64,000 nt of DNA from Nephrocerus scutellatus (lineage: Eukaryota > Arthropoda > Insecta > Diptera > Pipunculidae), in contig OX352763.1 of assembly GCA_947095585.1 (NCBI GenBank), positions 39,544,010 to 39,608,009 on the forward strand, written 5' to 3'. This document shows positions 44,955-56,154 of the stretch, piece by piece (position 1 is the first letter of the stretch; each line of letters starts with the position of its first letter). The translations under genes were made by a program, and so were the position numbers. Below the pieces are notes generated by a model. The model made no database searches. It was not told where the DNA came from and saw only the letters and a program-made list of their open reading frames with translations.

Positions 44955-45690
44955 AACATGGAGACACCCACAAGTACCGAAAGTACCCTCTAAAAACCCC
45001 TCAAGACCACATAGAGACCCCCTTATGACCGCCATCAAGATGACCCTCAATACACCGTCGTTACGACCTCAAGGCCCCTCTAAAACCCACCTTAACACTC
45101 CTCTCAAAATCCCCTAAAGATCACCTCAAGACCACCCCAAGACATCCTAAAAACCTTCTAAGACCCTATCAAGACCCCACTCACGACTCCACTCACAATC
45201 CTCTCAAAATCCCCCCAAGATCCCCTTAAGACCACCGAAAGACCCTCTAAAGACCGCACTAAAGATCCTTACAAAACTCCCTTGAGACCGCCTCAAGACC
45301 ACCCCACGACCCCTTCTATGAACCTACTCAAGACCACCTAAGAACCCCTCAAGACCCATCTCAACACCTCAAGACAACCAAAAGACCCCCGGAAAAGTCC
45401 TACTCCAAAATTGCGTACGAGACTTACTAACAGATTTATAATGAAAAAAAACGTGACAGAATGACATATAAGACCCTGTTAAAACAACCTTAAGATCCGC
45501 TCAAGATCACCTCTGACCCCCACAACACTCCCCTCAAAACCCTATGAGAACACCCATCAAGAAAAGTTTTCCACAAAAATTCGTACAAGACCGTCAACTC
45601 ACAACATTAGAATGAAAAAAGCGTGACAGAATGACATAAACTGACAGAAAGACAGAAAGAAAGACATAGGCAAGTTAGTAAAAAGCAACA
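44955..45690 (-). repeat. Repeat family R2, copy 2, with long C-rich array
   Basis: 45000-45400 is a degenerate array of CCTCAAGACC / CCCCTAAAGACC units. 45420-45690 reads, on the reverse strand, 'cttgcctatgtctttctttc', then 'gtcattctgtcacgcttttt' at 45635-45616 and again near 45465-45446, about 170 bases apart. It is collinear with copy 1 at 16561-16905. Confidence 0.8.
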
Positions 45691-47262
45691 AAAAAATATA
45701 AAAAATTAATTTTAGTAAAAAAAGTAAAAAACAGAAGTGTAAGCTTCTAAACTAATGAATTGATTTAAAAGCATGCCATTTTGACTCATTTGGCAAGAAG
45801 ATCTGTATAATGTACCGTTATCTTGTTCTGAATATTTTTTAAAACTTTTTATTAAACACAAACTACTCTAACTTTCACCATCATTTGTTTTTTCTTTCCT
45901 GACATATAACTGGAGAAATGGGACTTTTATCTCATAAAATGATGTGCTTCTAGTATAATGATCCGCAGTGTATTAATAAATCTGTACTCTGTCATGAATC
46001 GGGCGCGATGATGCTGATGATAGTCGTGTTCTTCTGTGCTCAATACACAATGACAAGCGGAACATTTCACGCTAATTAAAAAAATGCAGCAGAGCGTCTG
46101 AGCGGTACAGACAAAATGAGCATTATGTTGTGAGCAGTGATATATCATCAGCGGGAACAGGGGGAACTTTACAATATAATAACAACTAATAAAAGAAAAT
46201 CTCAGCAAGAGATCATCATCAATAGGGCAATAAATTTGGTTTTGGTTTCGTCGGCTCGTCATGGAACATTTACTAAAAGTGTAAGGGATTCGGCGGCTGT
46301 CACTGCTACAATGTGTGGGGGCCGGCCGACCAAAACGTTTCTTTTGTTTGAATTTACTGTTCATAGAGGGGGGTCAATGGAATGATCGTTAGAAAGTTTT
46401 GTTACTCGCTGATATCTTGACTATTCTTTAATGTGCGAGTATTTTGAAAACAAATCGTTCCTTTGACGTGTGGTGATTGGTGAGGGTGCCTCTTTATCAT
46501 CGGCAGTTCGGTACTTGTGCAGTTTGTTGTTGCGCCCCAAGTCCCAGTTGAATTCAGTTAATTTACTCCGAGCGTTGACTGACATGTTTATTATTGAGTG
46601 CACATTGAAGTTATTTTTATTTTTACAATAATTCATTTATTATTTTAATTTTATTGGCACGACCCACGACGAATACCCCCTGCCAGGCAGCCCACCAGCA
46701 AAACAACAAATTTATGGAAATTTGCCAAAAGTTTTCGTAATTATTGTGAATTAATTTTGAAGGACACATTTTCGAGAGCAGTTGATAGGCCGGTTGACGA
46801 AGAATGCTAATTTATGTGTGATATGAGACATATGTTAATTACGTTGGACTAAGAGGAGTTAAATTGGTGGCTAAGTGGTATTTACCATAAATAAAACATT
46901 TTATTGACTTTCGAAAAACTCGCTAACATAACATCTCAATGAATAGCTCTGATTCTTGTTTGACAATGGATTAACAACAAATTAGCATCCTTTACGCTAA
47001 CGACACGACGTGATTGCATGAAAATTTTTAAAAGGAAGATAATTATTTGCAAAAAATATTAAAAAGTTATCGTAATTATCATTAACTTTAGTGTTTTTTT
47101 TTGTATTTAGACTCTTTAAAAAGCTCTTTGTAAGATTCCAAGTAATGGTCATACAATAAAACCGATAACTTCAGGAACTTAATAATAACACCCAATCTGC
47201 TGCTGATATACTGGGTGGGCCAAAAGTCATCATTGGGTTTAAAATTTAATAACTTTTCCGTT
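45691..47262. other. Non-coding stretch
   Basis: No coding signal. A single mariner-like end, 'actgggtgggccaaaagtca', lies at 47210-47229 without a visible partner. Confidence 0.45.
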
Positions 47263-47264
47263 TA

Positions 47265-47514
47265 TACAAGGTGTCCCAGAATTCGTGGTACAAACGAAGC
47301 AGGGTGATAGCGGAGGTCATTTCCAGCCCAAATAGAACTGTTGGTTTTTTTTTAAATTATTTTTTTTTATATGCAATTTTACCCAAAAATACTAAAAATG
47401 GAATAACTTTTGAAGCATCAACAATTCGATAAAACAACATTTGGCTATTTTGGTTGGATATGACCTCCGCTATCACCCTGCTTCGTTTGTACCACGAATT
47501 CTGGGACACCCTTA
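47265..47514. mobile_element. MITE with perfect 51-bp terminal inverted repeats
   Basis: 47270-47320 and 47460-47510 are exact reverse complements (51 of 51), starting GGTGTCCCAGAATTCGTGG, with weaker pairing about 18 bases further inward. The interior is about 140 bases and AT-rich. TA dinucleotides at 47265-47266 and 47513-47514 are consistent with a Tc1/mariner-type target site. No coding capacity, so movement would depend on a transposase elsewhere. Confidence 0.85.
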
Positions 47515-47637
47515 ATATTTTTTTTTATTTTTTTTCCGGATTGTGTTCATAACAATTGAAGAAAAAATAATGAAAAGATTCACAAATGAACAAAGAAACA
47601 GAATAATAACAAAAAGAACCCCTAAAACTTTTCATGT

Positions 47638-48485
47638 AAATTCTCTAATAAGAGATACATATGTGTGCAAAGTTTGAACCGGGTTAAATTGGAAAAAATT
47701 AATATTATATATAGCCCATTCATTTGAAAATGTTTTCAAAAACTGTTGTCACCGGAGATATACATGTGAAAAAAAATTGTATGGAAGCCCCTACCCTTGG
47801 CACCCCTCGAGCCCTAGGGCCCCGTCAATAAAAAAAAATGTACAAAAAGTTTTGTCCATTAAAGTACATGTGTTTAAAATTTGAAGAAAATCGTGATAAT
47901 TTTTAAAAAATTAAATGGGCCCCCTCGATCATGGGCCTTAGGATCACTCCAAAAATTTTACAAAAATTTTGCCCACCAGAGATAAACATATGTTTATAAT
48001 TTGAAGAAAATCGTGATAATTTTTAAAAAATTAAATGGGCCCCCTCGATCATGGGCCTTAGGATCACTCCAAAAATTTTACAAAAATTTTGTCCACGAGA
48101 GATAAACATATGTTTAAATTTGAAGAAAATCAGGCTAATGTTTTAAAAAAATATATGGCTCCGTCCCGGACCTCAGGACCCATTCACTCCAAAAGTTTTA
48201 CAAAAATTTTTGTCCATCGGACATACACACGTGTGTAACATTTGAAAAAAGTCGGGTTAATTTTTTTTTAAAAATTTGTATGGGGTCCCGAGACCACGGG
48301 GCTTGCGGTCTCCAAAATTTTTACAAAAAGTGTTGTCCATCGGAGATACACACGTATATAAAATAGAAAATCGGGTTAATTTTTCCAAATTTTTTTGGGG
48401 TCCAGGGTCTCCAAATTTTTTACTAACAAGTGTGGTCCATCGGAGATACATGGAGTTTATAAAATTTAAAGAAAATCCAAATTTT
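47638..48485 (+). repeat. Repeat family R1, tandem 120-bp array
   Basis: Starts with AAATTCTCTAAT (47638). About six or seven units follow, each containing 'aatttgaagaaaatcg', a 'gggcc' or 'ggggtcc' block and 'ttttacaaaaattttgtcca'. Units at 47881-48000 and 48001-48120 are nearly identical at exactly 120 bases. The others are diverged. Confidence 0.85.
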
Positions 48486-48599
48486 AATAGAATAGAAGGG
48501 AAAATTTCAATAAAATTGAGGTACCAGCTCGTTTATACTTGACATTTACGAATAAAAAGTAACACGCTTCAACAACAGTGGCAAATTATCCAAATTTTG

Positions 48600-48857
48600 T
48601 ATCAAAGCTCGCGTTCGGTTAGGCTAATCATTCTCAGAAATGATGAAAGCCCATTTCTGGCCCAACGGATTAGTTAATAAGCGAAATTGTCGGATTTGGG
48701 CAAGTAAGCAACCCGAAGAGAAGAAATTGACTATTTGGTGGGACATTGGACCATACTTTTTCTTTAATGATGCTGGCAATGCAGTCAGAGGCAATGGAGA
48801 TCTCTACCGGACAAGGTTGACTAACTATTATTGGGATAAATGTTGCTGGCAACATGT
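48600..48857 (+). pseudogene. Mariner transposase, 5' part of a split copy
   Basis: The translation AHFWPNGLVNKRNCRIWASK, KKLTIWWDIGPYFFFNDAGN and YRTRLTNYYW corresponds to the mariner region between the first and second catalytic aspartates (HFWLNGYVNKQNCRIW and IGPYFF in relatives). It stops at NYYW, just before the FQQDGA block. That block is found again at 49650 after an intervening reverse-strand LINE. Confidence 0.8.
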
Positions 48858-49645
48858 TTATATTTTATTTTTTTATAATGTGCACACGCTCAAAAGGTTT
48901 GCACGCTTTTAGCACAGCGTGGGCGTTCGAATGATAATTAAACATAATTATTGTGCGCCTAAAGAAGGAATCTTTAAATTGGTTGGTACGTCCGAAGATA
49001 GGTCTAATGGTAGAACCGTGAGCTTGAGTTGAGGCACATGTATTTCGGTTGGGTTGAGTGGAGGATAGGCGGGATGCATCTTGATATTTCTTTTGAACAC
49101 CGCTTATGAAAAACGCGATTAAACTGTGACAAGCAGGAAACATTCCTACGATGCTCAAGCGACTCGATTTTCTTCCCGATATTTACGTCACCAATAGGTT
49201 TTATTGTGCGGTTCTGAATTCTGCGAGTAGGTGCAACGAGGTATTGGGAGCACCTGCCCAGACAATACAGTTGTATTCAAGTTTAGGATGAATATATGCC
49301 TTGTAAATAGTAGCCAGGTCTGACGAACTGAAGTACATCTTGCACCGTTTTAGGAAACCTAAACATTTCGCAGCATTCTTAGCGATGGATAATATGTGGT
49401 CATTCCGACAAAGCTTTTTGTGTTGCCGCACATACCGAGTATTGCGAGTTTTTCAGTTTCTTTGATGCAATAATGGATAAAGGTTGGGGGCTTAAATTAC
49501 AATAAGACGACAGAAGACAGCATTGGGTTTTAGAAGCGTTAAACTCTTGTTGAATTGAATTGAATTAGAAGGATAGGAGATCATTAATAAAAACGAGAAA
49601 GAGTGTCAGAGACAAAATAGAGCCTTGGGGAACACCAGCGTGTGT
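48858..49645 (-). pseudogene. LINE related to family A, inserted in a mariner
   Basis: Reverse strand: AGVPQGSILSLTLFLVFIND at 49645-49586, then a deletion removes the catalytic FADD box. FNASKTQCCLLS follows near 49540, then IAKNAAKCLGFLKRC (49370), YKAYIHPKLEYNCIVWAG (49305), LEHRRNVSCLSQFNRVFHK near 49145 and the C-terminal SFFRRTI near 48970. It ends in an A-rich tail on the reverse strand (poly-T-like sequence 48858-48878). Mariner sequence on both sides is on the opposite strand and is collinear, so the LINE is a later insertion. Confidence 0.8.
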
Positions 49646-49930
49646 TCATCGTTTCAACAAGACGCCGGCTTATCCTACACAACTGTCCAAATAATGGAGT
49701 TATTAAAATCTGAACTTTTCTCTTAAACAATTTCATGCTCACAATCTATGCCAATAAGCAAGAGAATTAAGACGACCTCAGGACCAACATCGAACCCGAA
49801 ATCGCTGGCAAATGGCCCGATTTATGCGAAAAAATCATCAAAAATTGGGTTTAGGGCATTCGCTCGTGGTGGCGTTTCCGTGGAGGATATTTGAATGAAA
49901 GTGTTTTCCATTAATGGCAACAATGCTCCT
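49646..49930 (+). pseudogene. Mariner transposase, 3' part of the split copy
   Basis: The translation QQDAGLSYTTVQIMELLKSE (second catalytic Asp present, 49661), then DLRTNIEPEIAGKWPDLCEK (49769), IIKNWV, and, after a stop and small indels, RGGYLNESVFH to the end of the protein near 49915. It continues the mariner begun at 48600 with only about a dozen residues missing at the break. Confidence 0.78.
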
Positions 49931-51500
49931 TTAAACACGTTTTTTATATCAGCTGTTTTATTACAAAAAACAGAATAGGGCGCTCTTAATAAAAACCCAT
50001 TAGATCCACTCTGCAACTAAAATTCATAATATCACAAAAATTTCGTCGCGGCCAAGATTTTTTCATCCACCTCCCAGCAACTATGGTAGCAATCGTTGCC
50101 CATGAACTGGTCTGCTCCTCTTGGAAGCAAACGCTTTAGAAGAAATCGTCTTATGGATCAGTTAATTTCTGTCTACATAATCCGATAACACCAAGGAATA
50201 AATCACTTTTTTAAAAAACCTTGTGCTTTTATTTTCCAGCTTCAGGCACATGCCATAAAACCGTCCAATAAACAAGGTATGTATCTAGTTTCTGTCCGTT
50301 GGTACAGATCGTAAAAGTCAAAAAAAATGAATTCGAGTAAATAAAAAAAACCATTCACTCATCGAGGGAGGGCTATAATAAAGCAGCAGATGTAGAAAGG
50401 TAACATTAAAGTTTTGGTTAAGTGTCAAGCCAAAGAGTAGCCTCGCCTCTCCTGCAAGCACGACATCGACAAATCTTGGTCTATAGTTTTACTGCATCTC
50501 ATATTAAAGAGGAAATTTATTCGAGTGCTGATTACGAGCTTTTGATAAAAAACCAAAAGGAAGCCGAAAAATTTATGACTTTTTCTATCAGATGGCAAGC
50601 GGAAATTGTGTATTCAGGCGAATAAGTCTGTGGGGATTGGCTTCATCAAACGAAAATTCAAAATGGACTGATTCGCGATATTAACTGAATATTTTCCTTT
50701 CTTTTTGGCATTCAGCTATAATACAAAGCAAACATTTTGCCGTTCCTTTTATGTAAACAAACCTCTCCCTCTTTTCCATAAACAAATAATTTCTCCAATA
50801 AGCGAACCACTCGTCAAATTAATTCTTATCCAATAAACAAACCACTCGTCATATCAATTCTAATCGAATTAACGAATCAATTTCTCAAAAAAATCGATTC
50901 TATTATCAGTGAGAAGTCAAGGCTGCAAGCTTCTGCAGTTAAAATAGTGGGAGAATATTCGTGCCACACGATCAATGCAAAGAATTAAGTGAGCAAATGC
51001 AGCTGATTGACGATAAAGACGAGTAGCAAGGACTGACTTACTCGCTGACTGCTGACACTTTGTATTGCTTGTGACAACTGTAAAACGTCAAAATTATGTC
51101 ACATTTTAATGACAACAAAACATTTAAAGAGTTTCTGCATTGCCCTGATAAAACTTTGCTTTGTTTTTTTAAGTTTTACAAAAGATTTGCAATGCTGACG
51201 TGTACAGGCTGAAGTTCTGCTTAAGTTACTTAAGCGTGTGGAATAAATTAATCTAGGTGCTTGGCAGTGAACAATCAGGTTGGGGCCCATTTAACAAAGC
51301 CCAGTCGTGGTCGAAGCCCTCTGAATAACAGTCTACCTCTAGCGATAGCCAGCCTTACCCGTGTACACGTATCTCTGCACAGGTGGTCCACGTTTTCTTT
51401 GAAATTCGTGGACCAAGTATGAAAGCTAATTTTAAGAAAGCTTAAAACCCCTGGATCTGCGCCAACCAAAACCCGCAACAATCAGGGCCGATAACTGGAA
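49931..51500. other. Non-coding stretch
   Basis: Contains two related units of about 36 bases ('ccaataa..aaccactcgtca') at 50795-50866. The 67-codon frame at 50422-50625 is not recognised. Sequence from about 51290 may already belong to the LINE that follows, but I cannot match it. Confidence 0.4.
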
Positions 51501-52302
51501 CCATACAACCTTGATGGTTTGAGTAAGATGGGCCACCCAAGGCCCCGAAGCAAGGGACGAGTAAACCAGCAACGGCGACGGCGACGATATCGAAATCCGC
51601 GAACGGTATTTAGAATCCCTGATAGGTGGGGCAGTAGTCGTAGAGATCGGAACGACTGGTTCGGTGACGAATGTAAGCTAGCGACTGAACGTAAGAATGT
51701 TGCGAGCAATCCAACGATCTAGAACGCGGGTACGCTAAGAATATAAAGAGCTCAGAACAACGGCGAAGGAAAGCGGCCTGGGAGAAGAATCTCGTCCGTG
51801 AACTGGATCAGTACAGAGAGCGAGGACCGCACCAGGCGCGGAAGTTCTACCAAATAGTTCGCGGTATGACCCAATATACACTGCGTTGCACATGCTAACA
51901 ATGACAAAGAGGGTAATCTGATCGCCGATCTCAAAGGCATCTAGAAGGTCACTTTCATGAGTTGCTAAATGACCAGCTAACTGAGGAGTTGGAGGCTCCA
52001 CCAAAGACCGACGAGAGCATTACGCTGCCGACACCAAAGATAGACGAAGTTAGCAGAGCGTCAAATCGTCGTAAAAACAATCAGGCATCGGGATCAGATG
52101 GTATCCCAGCGGAGCTCCAGATACCAGGTCCAGATATCACAACATGGAGCAATTATCGTTGTATAACGTTGTTGAGTACCGCGTATTAGATTTTCTCCTC
52201 TATCCTTTAAGACAGGATAGCCCCATACGCTGAAGTCATCATTGGTCCATACCAGTGTGGCTTCAACCCAGGAAAATCAATTACTATCAGATTTTAACCC
52301 TT

Positions 52303-52535
52303 AGCCGCCGTGGCTCAGTGGATAAGAGTATGGCTTTTGAGCAGAAGGTACCTGGTTCGAATACCAGTAACACCAAAAGTATTTTTCACGGTGTACCACC
52401 TCTCGCGAAAGCCTGACAAACGTCCGAGAGTAATAGCTTGTCACGGAAAGCTTCTCAATTCGCCGTTCGGATCCGGCATTAAATTGTAGATCCCGTCCAT
52501 TTGTGTTCAAAAATATACATGCTCAACACAAATGG
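52303..52535 (+). repeat. tRNA-derived SINE, copy 3 (best preserved)
   Basis: Head GCCGCCGTGGCTCAGTGGAT (A box TGGCTCAGTGG), B box GGTTCGAATACC at 52354-52365, then 'agtaacaccaaaagtatttt', 'acggtgtaccacctctcgcg', 'cttgtcacggaaagcttctc', 'cgccgttcggatccggcatt' and end 'gctcaacacaaatgg'. A- and B-box spacing fits an internal RNA polymerase III promoter. It interrupts the LINE between the QCGF and EFYKAM blocks. Confidence 0.93.
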
Positions 52536-52892
52536 TTACGAGAAGCTAGGCCTTGGGTCGCAATGGTCTATCGCGCCGAATTTTATTTAATATGATAGCA
52601 TACCCAGAGTAGAATTTTATAAAGCCATGAAAGAATTCGGCATCCCAAAAAAACTGACACCATGACTAATGTTATAGGCCGAGGAAAGATATCCGGATCA
52701 TTTCCATTATACATCTATAACGGGCTCCGACAAGGGTATAGACTGGGCTGCGTACTCTTCAACTTGGCGTTGGAGAAAGTGATCCGACACTCTGAAGCAA
52801 CAGTGCGAGTAACAATCTTCTACAAGTCCATTCAGATAAGTACATATGTCCCACTTGATGGGACAAACGTCCCAATATTTTCTATTGGGAAT

Positions 52893-53102
52893 TATGTAGC
52901 TGCTCTGCACGAAATCTGGGTCTGCACATAAATGAGAACAAAGTAAATGCTGGCTACGGTCGTTGGTAGAAACCAAAGAGCTGTACAGAAAGCTTTCATC
53001 CAGATCGAGGGGGCGGCACGAAATGGCGCAGGGACGTATGTAGCTGCGCCGCACGAAATCTGGGGCTGCACATACATGAGAGCAAAACAAAGTAAATGGT
53101 GG
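52893..53102 (+). repeat. Tandem duplication inside the LINE
   Basis: About 60 bases beginning TATGTAGCTGC and continuing 'gcacgaaatctgg' occur at 52893-52952 and again at 53037-53102, offset 144 bases, with a few substitutions. It replaces the region where the RT catalytic box should be. Confidence 0.75.
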
Positions 53103-53790
53103 CCACCGTCTGCGAGTAAAAGATCCAAGATTGATCCCGCAATTAAAAAAGTGGAGCGTGAACTTGAAGTCGTGCAATCCTTTAACTATCTCGGGTCAAC
53201 TGTACCAGCCGATAACAGCCTGGAATCAGAAATACCCGCCCTGTTGCTCAAAGCCAACCAATCTTATTTTAGTCTGTCAAGACTCTTCAAATCAAGGAAT
53301 CTTACAATAAGATCCAAGCTACTGGTGTATAAGACAATGGTCATACCAGTACTTACATCTGGATCCGAGACTTGGGTGCTTAGAAAAAAGCATTCTGACA
53401 TCTTAGCCGCGTTCGAGAGAAAAGTGTTTTGGATAATTGTTGGCCCCATATGTGAGGGAAAATGATTCCGGAGAGTCTAAATGGATGAGATCTTCGAGCG
53501 TTATTGCGATCGTGAAGAGAACTTAGCTCGGTAGGCAGGACACTTAGATCGGATGAGTGAAGAGGATCTTGCTCGGTATATCCTTTGCGGTAAGATTTAT
53601 TGGACACGACAGAGAGGCCGGCCCAGCATATGCTGGAAGGATGACTTAGACCAGGACGCCCAGAGTTTAGGGATGTCAAACTGGATGACATCGTCTCAAA
53701 ATCGGGACCGGTGGGTAGATTTTTTGCGGAAGGCCAGGACCGGGCCCCGGACCCCGGTTATAAAGCCAAATATGATTATGATATAGGTGG

Positions 53791-55754
53791 GTCATTATTA
53801 TACACTACAAGTCGCGAAGCACAATTCAAATTAATTTCATAACTGGATAGGACTAGGATAGAAATTTTGAGATTGTTTTTTAATTAAAATTTTTAAACCA
53901 ATACTATACATCATTGGTAAGATTCTAACATAGTTGCATACTACCGACTGTAGCATGCCTCGTGTACATTTCCAAACTGACATAAAACCTGGTGAAGGGT
54001 GAACATTCATAGAACAATTTACGCACTCACATACATAGACACAAAAAACTTGAAACCCCTGGCAAAAATATGAGCCAAGTCAATAACTCAAATGATGCCA
54101 AGGACGGAAGGAAACGTGGCTGTAGGCGGTCTACCACTCCGCGCGCCATTCAGTTTCTGTGTTAGATGTTTGCATCGCGCAGCAAAAGGGGTGCAACAGA
54201 AAAAAAAAGTGTGCTGCTGTGGCAAATATAGGAAAATAAACCAACCCCTGATCTACCGTCGCTCGCATTTCACTTAAATATTTTTTTTAGTCCTTCTGAA
54301 GTACTCGACGTACTTGTCGGTGGACGACAGAAGCGAACCGATGAGAAAGAAGGGAGAATCATTTCTTTTCTTTCATCAGCGTAGTGCATGCATAATTTAC
54401 TTACACACACACTCAGGCACAACCGTAGCCAGCCAAGTAGTTTTGTAAAAGTACATATCCTGTCGAGTGCCTTAAGTGACATTGCATTCCGCTTGAAGTG
54501 AAGGGAGTGGGGGGGAAACAGAGAGAGAGGGATAGAGAGATAGAGAAAGATCCGTTATGAGAGACTCGACGGCGCAAGGACACTTCTCCAAAGTACCAAG
54601 GGATTTTTCTTCCGCTTCTCTTTCTGTACCGTCAGACCCACCTAACATCAGCCCCTTGTGCTTGAGGTATATTTGGATGTCACTGCTGCCGCTCAGCTCA
54701 CTGTGATGTGGAAAATGATTGAAGAAAATTGCTGTTCGGCTGGGCAAACTCAGACAAAACACGAAACATGTTTTTCTCGCTGGCTAACCTAGCGCTCGCT
54801 TTTTGTCGCGCGGGTTCCTTTGTGCCAGCAGCCTTAGTGAAAGAAGGATCCTCCTTTATCCACTTTGGGTTGACGCGACGACGATGATTACGAGGATATT
54901 ACTACTCTTGGCAACGTTTCGCATTTATGTCAAAGTGAAGTGTTTAATATACCGCTGCGCTGCAAGCGGAGATGCCCCGCCATTGTATACAAATCGTCGT
55001 TATGTCGTTCTACCGCATACAGTCACATATAAAAAACACTACAACTCGAGCATACTCAAAAGCTAAAAAGGGGTGCGAACCAACAAAAACGCTCAGCATA
55101 GAGAAGGGCGGAAAATGCCAAACAACAACAGAAGCAGCAGCATAAAGTGCCTGGAGGCAAACAAAGCCTCTCCAAAGAAACGAACATATTATTGACAAAT
55201 GGATATTACCCCGCAGCGTATACCCAGGGGACTTTTGATTTTACTGCAGCTCTGTGTTCACTCCTCCTCGTGCTTGGCACAGTTATTAAAATTTCGATTA
55301 CACTTTTGTACTCGAAATGCATTTCGAATTACCGCGAACAACACACTCCGGAGCTCGCACTCACACACACCGCTCACACTACACTCACCGCTTAGCGCGG
55401 CAGCACCCTAAAGTCTGTCAATTTCAATTGCGATTTAATTTAAAATCAAATGGATTACTTCGACATGATACACCACAGGCGCACGCACATGACACATGAC
55501 ATGGCTTATAAAATTTGAACAAATTGAGGCTATGATTGGCCCTGGTGATTTTCAACAAGGGGTTAGTTAGACAGGCGGATGGGATGGGATAAAAATTATA
55601 ACTTTGCTCTTGGACGTTTGGGAATAGTATCATGTTTTCTATTGCAGAAATTCCCACTTCCTTTAGCTATCGTGACTATCGTAATGTTGACTCTGGAACT
55701 GCTATTAAGCAGAAGTAAAAAACAACCGTTATATAAATAAACCGACCCAAGTTT
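53791..55754. other. Non-coding stretch
   Basis: Apparently unique sequence with a GA patch at 54520-54552. Short frames on both strands look like chance. Confidence 0.45.
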
Positions 55755-55993
55755 GTATTATTGCGAGCCCGAAGGTCGAAGCTTGTATTCAGAGGACATG
55801 AAAATTTGTTTGTTTTTTTGTGTGTACGTTTGTTCGTTTGTATGTTTGTCGTGTCGTATATCTCGGCTTCTACCAGTCAAAATTTGATGGAACTTGATTT
55901 AAAACAATTGTTTAGAGCTCGGCTTGCGATAGTGTAATTTTTTCATTCGTAGGGGTTACCACCCCTGAGAAAACTGAAAAAAATACTCCATCT
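55755..55993. other. Possible dispersed repeat before LOA-like LINE
   Basis: 'gcgagcccgaaggtcgaagc', a GTTTGTTTGTTTT-type patch and 'gtatatctcggcttctacca' look like the style of common fly repeats, but no second copy is present here to confirm it. Confidence 0.3.
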
Positions 55994-56154
55994 ATGCATC
56001 ACTATCGATTTTTTAAGCCTAAACGTTGTGTTGCCATAAGGGCCCATTTTGAATCTCGCGAGGGTGTTGGAATCAAGGATGTTGAACTATACACTTCTGT
56101 TTCTGACGCATCCACAGTTGTCGATGCATGTAGTGTCATCTCGGAGAAATCCGG

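Larger units (their letters stand above)
51501..53790 (+). pseudogene. Third LINE type (NGLRQG-RT), interrupted by a SINE
   Basis: Forward-strand remnant in at least six frame segments. In order: NDWFGDECKLATERKN (51645), LDQYRERGPHQARKFYQIV (51805), a PTPKIDEVSRA block with NNQASGSDGIPAEL (52070), YQCGFNPGKSIT (52250), the SINE, then EFYKAMKEFGIPKKL (52612) and NGLRQGYRLGCVLFNLALEK (RT motif B, 52720). FNYLGSTVPADN (53184) and YKTMVIPVLTSGSETWVLRK (53330) follow, and the C-terminal GHLDRMSEE and GRPSICWKDDLDQD blocks lie near 53545-53660. The catalytic YADD box is gone, replaced by a tandem duplication near 52893-53102. I do not commit to a clade. Confidence 0.78.

Noticed and set aside
47638..48120. 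CRISPR-like repeat array
   Set aside because: The repeats are 120 bases without distinct spacers, in a eukaryotic transposon-rich context. It is a tandem repeat.
50422..50625. 67-codon forward frame
   Set aside because: No recognisable motif or context.
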